Shown here in pieces: positions 16,297 through 24,710 of a stretch of 45,168 nt of DNA (the first letter of the stretch is position 1; each line of letters opens with the position of its first letter). The stretch spans positions 1 through 45,168 of the forward strand of contig CALFXR010000007.1 in the NCBI GenBank assembly GCA_937958475.1, given 5' to 3'. A program made the translations under genes and the position numbers. This stretch comes from an uncultured Mesorhizobium sp. GTDB lineage: Bacteria; Pseudomonadota; Alphaproteobacteria; Rhizobiales; Rhizobiaceae. The notes beneath the pieces are model-generated. The model was not told the origin of the DNA, searched no databases, and saw nothing but the letters and a program-made list of their open reading frames with translations.

Positions 16297-17110
16297 CGCC
16301 GCCATTGGCCAGTGGAGGGACTGTGAAGTGGCGCTTGCCGCGCGACGACATGAAGTCGATGATCGCGCGGACGCTCGGCGAGTCCGAATAGTCGCGCGCC
16401 GCGGCTTCGAGGTTCTCGGCGACGGGTCGGGCCGGATCGAAGATGGCGCGATAGGCGGCGCGCATGCGGTGTATCTCGGCCTTGTCCATGCCGGCGCGGC
16501 GCAGGCCAATGATGTTGAAGCCGCGCAGCTTGGCGCGGTTGCCGACCGCGATGGCATAGGGAATGATGTCGCCGACCACCGCCGAGCCGCCGCCGACGAA
16601 GGCCCTCTCGCCGATGCGGACGAACTGGTGGACAGCGGTCAGGCCGCCGATCGTGACCCTGTCCCCGATCTCGCAATGGCCGCCCAGCGTCGCGCCGTTG
16701 GCCATGGTGACATTGTTGCCGACGACGCAGTCATGCGCCACGTGGCTGTAGGCCATCAAGTAGCAGTCGTCGCCGATCGCGGTCGCGCCGCGGCTGACGT
16801 CGGTGCCGCGATGCAGAGTCACGGCTTCGCGGATCACGCAGTTGCGGCCGACCGAAAGCGTGCTGCGACCGCCGCGGTGCTTGAGGTTCTGCGGATCGGC
16901 GCCGAGCACCGCGCCCGGGAAGATGCGGCAGCCTTCGCCCACCGTCGTCGCGCCCATGATCGAGACATGGCTGATCAGCTCGACATTCTTCTCGAGCACG
17001 ACCTCGGGACCTACCGTGCAGAAGGGGCCGATCTTGCAGCCGGCACCGATAGTGGCGCCCGGCTCGACGACCGCCAGCGGATGGATCTGTGTGTCTGCGG
17101 CAATGGTCAT
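16271..17110 (-). CDS. lpxA: Acyl-ACP--UDP-N-acetylglucosamine O-acyltransferase
   Basis: A 279-residue left-handed parallel beta-helix enzyme catalysing the first step of lipid A synthesis, the 3-O-acylation of UDP-GlcNAc by hydroxyacyl-ACP. Hexapeptide repeats run through residues about 8-190, with the catalytic His in MAYSHVAHDCVVG and the LKHRGG substrate segment. The C-terminal helical domain (MDKAEIHRMRAAYRAIF) is typical. It follows fabZ by a 6-base gap, and lpxI starts within its last codons. Sharing a cluster with fabZ fits the need to balance hydroxyacyl-ACP use between lipid A and fatty acid synthesis. Confidence 0.97.
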   Translation of the reverse strand: MTIAADTQIHPLAVVEPGATIGAGCKIGPFCTVGPEVVLEKNVELISHVSIMGATTVGEGCRIFPGAVLGADPQNLKHRGGRSTLSVGRNCVIREAVTLHRGTDVSRGATAIGDDCYLMAYSHVAHDCVVGNNVTMANGATLGGHCEIGDRVTIGGLTAVHQFVRIGERAFVGGGSAVVGDIIPYAIAVGNRAKLRGFNIIGLRRAGMDKAEIHRMRAAYRAIFDPARPVAENLEAAARDYSDSPSVRAIIDFMSSRGKRHFTVPPLANGGDDGQDEAA

Positions 17111-17116
17111 TGGCGA

Positions 17117-17581
17117 TCAGGCGGCGGGTTTGGGAGACAACATGGCGGCGATCTCGGCCTCGGCGACCTTGGCGCCGTCGACGAACGCTTCGCAAGCGTA
17201 GCGCCAGATATTGCTGCGCTGCTTGAGCTTGGTGACGCGGAGTTCGAGGCGGTCACCGGGGATCACGGGGCGCCGGAACTTGGCGTTGTCGATCGTCATG
17301 AAATAGACCAGCGACGGCTTCTCTCCGCCGATCTTGTTGATGCAGATCGCCCCTGCGGTCTGCGCCATGGCCTCGACGATGAGGACCCCGGGCATGACCG
17401 GCTGTTCGGGAAAATGTCCCTGGAAGTGCGGCTCGTTGATGGTGACGTTCTTGATCCCGACAGCCGAGTTGTCGCCGTCGACATCGATGATCTTGTCGAC
17501 CAGCAGGAACGGATACCGGTGCGGCAGCAGGCGCAGGAGACGAAGAATGTCGAGGGTCTCGAGGATCTTGCCGTCAGCCAT
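17117..17581 (-). CDS. fabZ: 3-hydroxyacyl-ACP dehydratase FabZ
   Basis: A 154-residue hot-dog-fold enzyme dehydrating beta-hydroxyacyl-ACP in fatty acid elongation. The catalytic His and Glu are in GHFPEQPVMPGVLIVEAMAQ; HRYPFLLVDKI near the N-terminus is the other signature. The ATG at 17581 is preferred over one at 17590 because AAGGA lies 8 bases upstream of it. Either start overlaps the lpxD stop (by 8 or 17 bases), so translation is coupled to lpxD. FabZ competes with LpxA/LpxD for hydroxyacyl-ACP, which explains the conserved clustering. Confidence 0.96.
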   Translation of the reverse strand: MADGKILETLDILRLLRLLPHRYPFLLVDKIIDVDGDNSAVGIKNVTINEPHFQGHFPEQPVMPGVLIVEAMAQTAGAICINKIGGEKPSLVYFMTIDNAKFRRPVIPGDRLELRVTKLKQRSNIWRYACEAFVDGAKVAEAEIAAMLSPKPAA

Positions 17582-18629
17582 CGCTCGCATCCTTGGCTTT
17601 GGGTTTCATGAGGGCGCGGATCGCGGCGACTTCCCTGAAGAACTCGCGCATCGGACGGGCGGGGGAGCCAGCCCAGCGCTCGCCCGACGGTACGTCGTTC
17701 ATGAGTCCCGCCGAAGCGGCGACCTGCGCCCGATCCCCGATAGAGATGTGATCCGCAACGCCGACGCGGCCGCCCAGCATCACGTAGTCCCCCACCCTGA
17801 CGGAGCCCGACAGGCCGCAATGGCCGGCAATGATACAACTGCGCCCGATGACCACGTTGTGCGCCACCTGGACGAGATTGTCGATCTTGGTCCCCTCGCC
17901 GATCACGGTATCGCTCATGGCGCCGCGGTCGACCGTGGTGTTGGCGCCGATCTCGACATCGTTCTGGATGACGACCCGGCCGATCTGCGGGATGCGCTCG
18001 GGTCCGGCCGGGCCGGCGACGAATCCGAAGCCGTCCTGCCCGATCCGGGCGCCGCTGTGGATGAAGACGCGGTCGCCGATCATCGCGTGCTGGATCGTCA
18101 CGCTTGCGCCGATGAAGCAGTCGCGGCCGATCTGGCAGGATGAGCCGATGACGGCGTTCGGCCCGACGACGGTGCCGCGCCCGATCGCGACCCTGGCGCC
18201 GATGACGGCCCCTGCCTCGACGGTCACGCCGTCTTCGATTCGGGCGAGCGGCGAAATGCGCGCTGCCGGCGACAGGCCCGTCTCGCCCGTGATCGGCGTC
18301 GGCGTGGAAGCCGCCGGGTAGAGCAGCCGGCCTACCTGCGCAAAGGCATATTGCGGGCGCGGCGTGATCAAACGCACGACACCCGCCGGAACATCCGCGC
18401 TGACCTCCGCGGGGCACAACACGGCCGCGGCGACGAGGCCCGCCAGCATATGCCCGTTGCGTTTGCCCTCGACGTAGACGAGGGCGCCGGGGCCGCCCGC
18501 GGTGGCAGGCGCGATGCAGGTGATTTCGGTCTCCGCGGCGTCTTGGTCGAGCAACTGCGCACCCGTCAGGGCGGCGATCTCAGCCGTTGTGTACCGGCGC
18601 GACGGCGCAAAAAAGACCGGGTCTGTCAT
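17574..18629 (-). CDS. lpxD: UDP-3-O-acylglucosamine N-acyltransferase
   Basis: A 351-residue enzyme of lipid A synthesis, N-acylating UDP-3-O-acyl-glucosamine. It has the N-terminal uridine-binding domain (residues about 1-110) and a long left-handed beta-helix of hexapeptide repeats. The catalytic His lies in the AHNVVIGR and IIAGHCGLSG region, and a C-terminal helix finishes it (REFFREVAAIRALMK). The ATG at 18629 gives MTDPVFF, the normal family start, and AAAAGG lies upstream. A strong hairpin at 18641-18666 sits just upstream of that ribosome-binding site. bamA is 53 bases upstream on the same strand and fabZ overlaps its end. Confidence 0.97.
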   Translation of the reverse strand: MTDPVFFAPSRRYTTAEIAALTGAQLLDQDAAETEITCIAPATAGGPGALVYVEGKRNGHMLAGLVAAAVLCPAEVSADVPAGVVRLITPRPQYAFAQVGRLLYPAASTPTPITGETGLSPAARISPLARIEDGVTVEAGAVIGARVAIGRGTVVGPNAVIGSSCQIGRDCFIGASVTIQHAMIGDRVFIHSGARIGQDGFGFVAGPAGPERIPQIGRVVIQNDVEIGANTTVDRGAMSDTVIGEGTKIDNLVQVAHNVVIGRSCIIAGHCGLSGSVRVGDYVMLGGRVGVADHISIGDRAQVAASAGLMNDVPSGERWAGSPARPMREFFREVAAIRALMKPKAKDASDG

Positions 18630-18640
18630 GTGAGCCTTTT

Positions 18641-18666
18641 CTTCCGGGCCGAAGCCGGCCCGGAAG
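18641..18666 (-). promoter_or_regulatory. Strong hairpin between bamA and lpxD
   Basis: Perfect 10-bp stem (CTTCCGGGCC and GGCCCGGAAG) with a 6-base loop, 16 bases after the bamA stop and 11 bases before the lpxD ATG. On the transcribed strand no T tract follows, so it looks more like an RNA-stability or translation-control element, or a partial attenuator, than a classical terminator. The lpxD ribosome-binding site lies immediately after it. Confidence 0.6.
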
Positions 18667-18682
18667 CGTCGCACCGCTCCGG

Positions 18683-21052
18683 TCAGAAGCGGGTCGAAAT
18701 GCCGAAATTGAAATTCTGCACCTTGTCGGACGGCAGCTTCTTGAGCGGCACGGCGTAGTCGACCCGAAGCGGTCCGAACGGCGAAGCCCAGATGAGCGAT
18801 GCGCCGACCGACGCGCGCCACGACATCCCGGTCGAGGTATCAGCCTGCGGGAGGCTGTTGCCGAACAGCGTCGCCGCATCGGCGAACACCGCACCCCTCA
18901 GGCCGTAGCTTTCGGGAATGACCGGCATCGGGAACTGCGCCTCCACGGTGCCGTGGAAATAGGTGGTGCCGCCGAGCGATTCGAACGTCCCGCCGCCCAG
19001 ATTGTCCATCGGACCGATGCCGCCGTACTCGAAGCCGCGGATCATGCGATCGCTGTTCTGGAACATGTCGAACACGCGAAGGCCGCCCGCGCCGAAGCCT
19101 TGGATGTGACCCGCGCCGGCGGTGACGAGGCCGACGACGTCGTACTCTTCCGAAAGCGTCTTGTAGTAGTTGCCGCGCGCCGTCACCTTGACGAACTTGG
19201 CGTCGCCGCCGAGGCCGGCGACTTCCGCCGTGAGGTTCGCATAGATGCCCTCATGCGGGTTCTTCATGTCGTCGATCGTGTTGAACACGACCGTACCGCT
19301 GACCGAAGACTTCACCCACGGGCTGGAGTTCACGCCGTCGACGATCGCCTGCGACACCGTGCAGGTGCCGTCCGGGATACCGTCGTCGTTGGCATCGCAC
19401 TCGTCGGAGAAGTTGTACTTCTCCTGGGTCAGGTTGTAGGCGATCTGCGTCGAGATCGCTTCCGTGATCGGCAGGCCGAAGCGGACGGTGCCGCCGATCG
19501 CCTGCGATTCGTAGTTGGTATACGAGCGGGTGGAGCGGAACACGTCGAAACCGGCCGAGATGCGCCGGCCGAGGAAGTAGGGTTCCGTGAACGAGACCTG
19601 GAAGTCGCGCGCGTTGCTGCCGCCCGACATCGAGACCTTGATGTGCTGGCCGCGTCCGAGGAAGTTGCGCTCGGTGACCGATCCCTCGACCGAGACGCCC
19701 TTGCTGTCGCCGCCGGTCGCGTAGCCCGCGCCGATCGAGAATTCGCCCGTCGACTTCTCGACGAGATCGACGACGAGGATGACCTGGTCGGGCTCGGAGC
19801 CCGGCGCGGTCGAGATCTCCACCGTTTCGAAGAAGTTGAGGCTCTCGAGCCGGCGCTTGGCGCGCTGGACCAGGACCTGGTTGAAGGCGTCGCCTTCACT
19901 GATGTCGAACTCGCGGCGCACGACATAGTCGCGCGTGCGGGAGTTGCCGCGGATCTCGATGCGTTCGACATAGGCGCGCGGGCCTTCGTCGATCGTGTAG
20001 ACGACCGAGATCGTGCGCGTCTCGAAGTTGCGGTCGCCGCGCGGCGTCACCTGGGCGAAGGCGTAGCCGAGCCCGGCCACGCGTTCCGTCAGGGCGATGA
20101 TCGAGTCCTCGACATCCTTGGCGCTGTAGACGTCGCCGGTCCGGCTTTCGACGAGCGAGCCCAGCGTCGCCGAATCCAGCCCCTGGATGGAGCTTTCGAC
20201 CGATACGTCGCCGAACGTGTAGCGCTCGCCTTCCTCGACCGTGATGGTGATCGTGTACTCGTTGGTGTTCGGGTCGAGTTCGCCGTACGAGGAGATGACC
20301 GTGAAGTCCGCGTAACCGCGGTTGAAGTAGAACCGCCGCAGCGTCTCCTCGTCCGCCCGCAGCCGGTCTTCATCGTAGATGTCGTTGCGGAAGAGGAACG
20401 ACAGGATGTTGGAGCGCCGCGTCGAGATCACGTCCGACAGGCGGCCGTCGCTGAAGGCGTTGTTGCCGACGAAGTTGATCGCCGCGATCTTGGTGCGATC
20501 GCCCTCGTTGACTTCGAAAACCACGTTGACCCGGTTGTCGCCGAGGTCGATGACCTGCGTCGAAACGGTCGCTTCCTCGCGCCCGATGCGGCGGTATGCC
20601 TCGCGGATCGAATCGGCGTCGGCCTCGAGCTGCGCCTGCGAGAAGGTGCCGCGCGCCTTGAGCTGCACGTTGTTGACGAGATCGGCGTCCTTGATCTTCT
20701 TGTTGCCCTGGAACAGCACCTGGTTGACGACGGCATATTCTTCGACCTGCACGACCAGCGTGCCGCCCGCCTGGTTGACGCGGACGTCGGAGAAAAGACC
20801 CGTGGCGAAGAGGCGCTTCACCGCCGCGTCGATATCGGCGCCGGAGAACTGCTTTCCGGGCGAGATTCCGACATAGCTGCGAATCGTATCCGCATCGACG
20901 CGCTTGTTGCCGGTCACTTCGACGCGGCTGACGACAGCCGCCTCAGCAACCGCGACCGCCGCGAACTGCAATGCGGCGGCGCCCGAAACGGCCAGACCGG
21001 CCGACAGAGCCACCGCCGAAACGGCGTTCATGAACATGTATGCTGCCTTCAT
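18683..21052 (-). CDS. bamA: Outer membrane protein assembly factor BamA
   Basis: A 789-residue BamA/Omp85, the essential core of the machine that folds and inserts outer-membrane beta-barrels. An N-terminal signal peptide (about residues 1-37) is followed by five POTRA domains (about 38-420; for example VSRVEVTGNKRVDADTIRSY) and a C-terminal 16-strand barrel ending in the terminal Phe (NFGISTRF) expected of outer-membrane proteins. It lies between rseP and lpxD, the classic envelope-biogenesis order. A promoter (21116-21143) with a near-consensus CtrA site upstream suggests independent, possibly cell-cycle-linked, transcription. Confidence 0.97.
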   Translation of the reverse strand: MKAAYMFMNAVSAVALSAGLAVSGAAALQFAAVAVAEAAVVSRVEVTGNKRVDADTIRSYVGISPGKQFSGADIDAAVKRLFATGLFSDVRVNQAGGTLVVQVEEYAVVNQVLFQGNKKIKDADLVNNVQLKARGTFSQAQLEADADSIREAYRRIGREEATVSTQVIDLGDNRVNVVFEVNEGDRTKIAAINFVGNNAFSDGRLSDVISTRRSNILSFLFRNDIYDEDRLRADEETLRRFYFNRGYADFTVISSYGELDPNTNEYTITITVEEGERYTFGDVSVESSIQGLDSATLGSLVESRTGDVYSAKDVEDSIIALTERVAGLGYAFAQVTPRGDRNFETRTISVVYTIDEGPRAYVERIEIRGNSRTRDYVVRREFDISEGDAFNQVLVQRAKRRLESLNFFETVEISTAPGSEPDQVILVVDLVEKSTGEFSIGAGYATGGDSKGVSVEGSVTERNFLGRGQHIKVSMSGGSNARDFQVSFTEPYFLGRRISAGFDVFRSTRSYTNYESQAIGGTVRFGLPITEAISTQIAYNLTQEKYNFSDECDANDDGIPDGTCTVSQAIVDGVNSSPWVKSSVSGTVVFNTIDDMKNPHEGIYANLTAEVAGLGGDAKFVKVTARGNYYKTLSEEYDVVGLVTAGAGHIQGFGAGGLRVFDMFQNSDRMIRGFEYGGIGPMDNLGGGTFESLGGTTYFHGTVEAQFPMPVIPESYGLRGAVFADAATLFGNSLPQADTSTGMSWRASVGASLIWASPFGPLRVDYAVPLKKLPSDKVQNFNFGISTRF

Positions 21053-21115
21053 CGGGCGAATGAACCTTTTCTCGTAGTCCCCACGGCGAGAAAACCGGGC
21101 ATGGTTGCCACTAAG

Positions 21116-21143
21116 CTAATAGCCGGATTTCGCCTACACGCAA
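21116..21143 (-). promoter_or_regulatory. Probable promoter of bamA
   Basis: On the minus strand TTGCGT (21143-21138), a 16-base spacer and TATTAG (21121-21116). It gives a leader of about 58 bases before the bamA ATG. A fair consensus match in an AT-richer stretch. Confidence 0.5.
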
Positions 21144-21152
21144 GGCTTCTGG

Positions 21153-21167
21153 TTAATTTGAATTTAC
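21153..21167 (-). promoter_or_regulatory. Near-consensus CtrA box upstream of bamA
   Basis: On the plus strand TTAA-N7-TTAC (21153-21156 and 21164-21167), one mismatch from the alphaproteobacterial CtrA consensus TTAA-N7-TTAA. It sits 10 bases upstream of the predicted bamA -35 element. Binding is inferred only. Confidence 0.4.
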
Positions 21168-21239
21168 TAATCCGCTCCGCGTGGCATTCCCGTCACGCCT
21201 ATCGGGCGTGATGGTAAACGCGCTCTGAACGAGGCTCCC

Positions 21240-21257
21240 GCCGAAACCCGTTTCGGC
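21240..21257 (-). terminator. Hairpin after rseP, possible terminator
   Basis: GCCGAAAC and GTTTCGGC arms (21240-21247 and 21250-21257) form a stem directly after the rseP stop. The T-rich run (TTTGTTTT) lies on the plus-strand side, so as an intrinsic terminator it reads better in the plus direction, where no gene ends. For rseP it may act as a 3'-end stabilising hairpin. Confidence 0.45.
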
Positions 21258-21264
21258 TTTGTTT

Positions 21265-22404
21265 TCAACAGCCAAACAGGTCGTTCCAGAACACGAATCC
21301 CATGAAGACAAGTACCAGAAAAAATCCTGCGCGATAGAGCATTTCCATCACACGTTCCGACACCGGACGACCGGTCGCAGCCTCGATGCCGTAGAAGACC
21401 AGATGCCCTCCGTCGAGCGGCGGGATGGGCAGGAGGTTCAGGATGCCGATGCCGACGGAAAGCAGGGCGGCGAGCTGGACGAGCCATTCGAAGCCGAGTC
21501 GCGCCGCTTTGCCTGCCATGTCGGCGATCTTCACCGGGCCGCCCAACTGGCACTTGTCCTCGCGTCCGACGACGAACCGCTTCATGAACTGTCCGGTGCG
21601 CACGATGATGTGCCCCGTCTCGACGACGGCTTCGCGCAAGGCCTCGACGGGCGTGTACTCGACGACGCGCGGCTGTCCGAGCGCCTCGTTGTTGACCACG
21701 CCGATGACGCCCACCTTGACGATATTGCCCAACGCGTCGGTCTGTTCGCTGACCTCCGGCGTCGCCGTCAGGGTGACCTCCCGTTCATCGCGCATCATGA
21801 TGAAGACGATGGCGTCCCCTGCCCGCCCCGATACCAGCCGCTGGACGTCGGAGAACGTCTCGACGACGACGCCGTCGACGCTGACGAACCGGTCGCCCGG
21901 CAGGAAGCCTGCCGCCTCGGCAGGACTGCCTGCCCGCACCTCCGCTACCATCGGATCGGAAACGAAGCGGCCGTAGACCGAGAACATCACGGCGAAGACG
22001 GCGATCGTCAGGAGGAAGTTGAAGACCGGCCCGGCGAGTACGGTCAACGCCCTCTTCCAGGTCGACTGCGTGTGGAACGCGACCTTGCGCTCGGCGTCCG
22101 AAAGCGCGGCCGTCTCGTCCTGGCTCGGCTGGCTGGTGGCGTTCATGTCGCCGACGAACTTGACGTAGCCGCCGAGCGGTATCGCCGACAGCTTCCACCG
22201 CGTTCCCCGCCGGTCGGTGTATCCGAAGAGCTCCGGGCCGAAGCCGATGGAAAAGGCGGTGACGCCGATCCCGCACCAGCGGCCGACGAGGTAGTGGCCC
22301 ATCTCGTGGACGAACACGACCACGGTCAGCACGAAGAGGAACGGCACGAGCGTTCCGACAAGCAGGCCGTCGGTGCTGAAGATGGAGGCAAGGAAATCGG
22401 TCAA
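21265..22404 (-). CDS. rseP: RseP site-2 intramembrane zinc metalloprotease
   Basis: A 379-residue site-2 protease that cleaves transmembrane substrates such as anti-sigma factors and leftover signal peptides. The zinc-binding HEMGH is at residues 33-37 within the first helix and the third ligand is in LNLLPIPPLDGG near the C-terminus, both intact. A PDZ region lies between them (VRAGSPAEAAGFLPGDRFVSVDG). One PDZ core is evident, as is common in alphaproteobacteria, against two in E. coli. It lies between cdsA and bamA; the 91-base gap upstream contains no dxr, unlike several other bacteria with this cluster. Confidence 0.96.
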   Translation of the reverse strand: MTDFLASIFSTDGLLVGTLVPFLFVLTVVVFVHEMGHYLVGRWCGIGVTAFSIGFGPELFGYTDRRGTRWKLSAIPLGGYVKFVGDMNATSQPSQDETAALSDAERKVAFHTQSTWKRALTVLAGPVFNFLLTIAVFAVMFSVYGRFVSDPMVAEVRAGSPAEAAGFLPGDRFVSVDGVVVETFSDVQRLVSGRAGDAIVFIMMRDEREVTLTATPEVSEQTDALGNIVKVGVIGVVNNEALGQPRVVEYTPVEALREAVVETGHIIVRTGQFMKRFVVGREDKCQLGGPVKIADMAGKAARLGFEWLVQLAALLSVGIGILNLLPIPPLDGGHLVFYGIEAATGRPVSERVMEMLYRAGFFLVLVFMGFVFWNDLFGC

Positions 22405-22495
22405 ATCTGATCCTCGACGGCGGTCGCCGGCATGAATGTCGTGTCAATCGGGGCGATTCCGTGACGCCGCCCCGGCGCGAATGGGCCGACCCCGA

Positions 22496-23347
22496 TCAGA
22501 CCGGGATCAGGCCATGCGCGGGCTGGTCCAACCCTCCCGACAGGGCCCCGATGACGTAGAACGCGAATGCGGCGGCCACAAGGGCATCGACCCTGTCCAT
22601 GACGCCGCCGTGGCCGGGGATGAGGTTGGAGGAATCCTTCGCCCCGTGGCGGCGCTTCACCGAGGATTCGAACAGGTCGCCGATCTGGCCGACCACGGAG
22701 AGGATCAGGCAGACCAGGACGGTGACGACGCCGGCAAAGCCGACGTACCAGGCCACCGCCATGCCCGCCGCGATGCCGCCCACGGTGCCGCCGATGGCGC
22801 CGCTCCACGTCTTGCCCGGCGAAATGGCCGGCGCCAGCTTCGGCCCCCCGACGGCGCGGCCGACGAAGTAGGCGCAGATGTCGGTCGCCCAGACGACGGC
22901 GAACAGGAACAGGATCGCCCAGAGGCCTTGCAGGTCGTCGTCGCGCAGCAGCGCCAGCGTCACCGCCGACAGACCGGCATAGGCGAGGCCGGCGGCGGCT
23001 TCACCGCCGGCGCCGCGAACGCGGGCAAGCGCCGCCGCGGCGACCACAGCGATCGCCAGCGCCGCCAGGACGTAGAGCGCCGGCGCAGCGACGACGAGGA
23101 GGACGAGGACCGCCGCCAGCATCAGCCCGAGTACGGTCTTGTGGTCGCGCGCGATGCCGGCCGACATGTGCAGCCATTCGTAGAGCACCGCAGCGCCGAT
23201 GACCGCGCAGAGCGCGCGGAACGCCAGCCCGCCGTACCAGGTGATCGGCAGCACGATGGCGAGGAGCACGACAGCCGACAGGATTCGTATCTGCAGGTTC
23301 GACAGGCCGCCCGAGGGACCGGGTGCGGGTATCCGTCCCGGCGTCAT
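22496..23347 (-). CDS. cdsA: Phosphatidate cytidylyltransferase
   Basis: A 283-residue polytopic inner-membrane enzyme making CDP-diacylglycerol from phosphatidate and CTP, the branch point of phospholipid synthesis. About seven hydrophobic helices are visible. The CdsA signature is complete near residues 225-250 (SSVKRRHGAKDSSN, then PGHGGVMDRVD). The ATG overlaps the uppS stop in an ATGA arrangement, so the two are translationally coupled. rseP follows after 91 bases. Confidence 0.96.
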   Translation of the reverse strand: MTPGRIPAPGPSGGLSNLQIRILSAVVLLAIVLPITWYGGLAFRALCAVIGAAVLYEWLHMSAGIARDHKTVLGLMLAAVLVLLVVAAPALYVLAALAIAVVAAAALARVRGAGGEAAAGLAYAGLSAVTLALLRDDDLQGLWAILFLFAVVWATDICAYFVGRAVGGPKLAPAISPGKTWSGAIGGTVGGIAAGMAVAWYVGFAGVVTVLVCLILSVVGQIGDLFESSVKRRHGAKDSSNLIPGHGGVMDRVDALVAAAFAFYVIGALSGGLDQPAHGLIPV

Positions 23348-24063
23348 ATGGCGACGCCGCGGGCGTCGACGCCGCCGAAGCGCCTTTCCCTGCGGGCGTA
23401 GCTGCCGAGCGCCGCGACGAGGTCGGCCCGGCCGAAATCGGGCCAGTAGCAGGGCAGGAAGATCAGTTCGGCATAGGCCGCCTGCCATAGCAGGAAATTG
23501 GACAGGCGCAGTTCGCCGCTCGTGCGGATGACCAGGTCCGGATCGGGGATCCCGACCGTGTCGAGGAAGCCGGCGAACGTATCGACCGTGATCGCCTCGG
23601 CCGGGATCGCACCCGCCTTCACCGCCAGCGCCGCCTTTCGCGCCGCGCGCACGATCTCGTCGCGCGAGCCGTAGTTGAAGGCGATGACGAGGTTGAGCTT
23701 GTCGTTGCCGGCGGTCAGCGCCTCGGCCTCGTCGAGGAGACCGGCGATCTCCGGGTCGAGTCCCTGCCGCTCGCCGATGAAGCGGACGCGCACGCCGCTG
23801 CGATGCAGTTCGGCGAGGTCGCGGCGAACGAAGAGCTTGAGAAGCCCCATCAGGTCGAGGACCTCGGTCTGCGGCCGCGACCAGTTCTCGGAGGAGAACG
23901 CATAGACCGTCAGCCAGTCGATCCCCAGGTCGGCCGCGGCCCTGACCGTCTGGCGCAGCGCCTCGACGCCCGCCTTGTGACCGGCGAGGCGGGGAAGGCC
24001 CCGCTCCTTCGCCCATCGGCCGTTTCCGTCCATGATGATCGCGACATGCGCGGGCGTGGTCAT
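23344..24063 (-). CDS. uppS: Polyprenyl diphosphate synthase (undecaprenyl type)
   Basis: A 239-residue cis-prenyltransferase making undecaprenyl diphosphate, the lipid carrier for peptidoglycan and O-antigen. The active-site motif IIMDGNGRWAK (Asp12) lies at the N-terminus, with VYAFSSENWSRP and the C-terminal DLVIRTSGELRLSNFLLWQ as further signatures. Starts further upstream would add a non-conserved extension, so the ATG at 24063 is used. It follows frr by 44 bases and overlaps cdsA. Family length is normal. Confidence 0.97.
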   Translation of the reverse strand: MTTPAHVAIIMDGNGRWAKERGLPRLAGHKAGVEALRQTVRAAADLGIDWLTVYAFSSENWSRPQTEVLDLMGLLKLFVRRDLAELHRSGVRVRFIGERQGLDPEIAGLLDEAEALTAGNDKLNLVIAFNYGSRDEIVRAARKAALAVKAGAIPAEAITVDTFAGFLDTVGIPDPDLVIRTSGELRLSNFLLWQAAYAELIFLPCYWPDFGRADLVAALGSYARRERRFGGVDARGVAI

Positions 24064-24107
24064 TACATCTGCCTTCCGGGCTGCACGCAGCCGCAAGCGT
24101 CCGAATA

Positions 24108-24668
24108 TCAGACTTGCATGATCTCGGCTTCTTTTTCGACCAGCATGCTGTCGATCCGCGATATCTTCTCGTCGGTCATCTTCTGCACGCGTTCCGACTG
24201 GATGCGCGATTCGTCCTGGCTGATGACCCCGTCCTTCTCGGCCTTCTTGGCGTGCTCCATGCCGTCGCGGCGCACATGGCGAACGGCGACGCGGGCGCTT
24301 TCGGCATACTGGTGCGCGATCTTGACCAGCTCCTTGCGGCGCTGCTCGTTGAGTTCGGGAAGCGGGATGCGCAGGGTCGTCCCGTCCATGATCGGATTGA
24401 AGCCGAGATTCGATTCGCGGATGGCGCGATCGACGGCGCCGACCAGCTGCTTGTCCCACACCGACACCGAGATCATCCGCGGCTCGGGCACCGAGACCGT
24501 CGCCACCTGGTTGATCGGCATCGGCGAGCCGTAGGCCTGCACCTGGATCGGGTCGAGGAGGTTGCTCGACGCGCGTCCCGTGCGCAGGGAGGCGAGGTCG
24601 TGATGGAACGCGCTGATCGCGCCTTCCATGCGCCGCTGCACATCCTTGAAATCAACACCTTCCGTCAT
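24108..24668 (-). CDS. frr: Ribosome recycling factor
   Basis: A 186-residue ribosome recycling factor that, with EF-G, splits post-termination ribosomes. The family pattern is clear: an N-terminal helix (DVQRRMEGAISAFHHDLASLRTGRAS), the beta-domain with TVSVPEPRMISV and the C-terminal helical hairpin ending in IDSMLVEKEAEIMQV. A strong ribosome-binding site (GGAGGGTAACG) precedes the ATG. It lies 42 bases after pyrH on the same strand, in the conserved pyrH-frr-uppS order. Confidence 0.98.
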   Translation of the reverse strand: MTEGVDFKDVQRRMEGAISAFHHDLASLRTGRASSNLLDPIQVQAYGSPMPINQVATVSVPEPRMISVSVWDKQLVGAVDRAIRESNLGFNPIMDGTTLRIPLPELNEQRRKELVKIAHQYAESARVAVRHVRRDGMEHAKKAEKDGVISQDESRIQSERVQKMTDEKISRIDSMLVEKEAEIMQV

Positions 24669-24710
24669 CGTTACCCTCCTTGCGCCCGAGCGGTGCCCCC
24701 GGGGCCCGCT

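Noticed and set aside
14708..17611. A plus-strand open frame of about 970 codons opposite lpxB-lpxI-lpxA-fabZ
   Set aside because: It runs across four well-supported minus-strand genes and reads as compositionally biased nonsense.
18587..21211. A plus-strand open frame of about 870 codons opposite bamA
   Set aside because: Shadow of bamA, with Arg/Asp/Val/Ala-rich translation and no signal peptide or domain.
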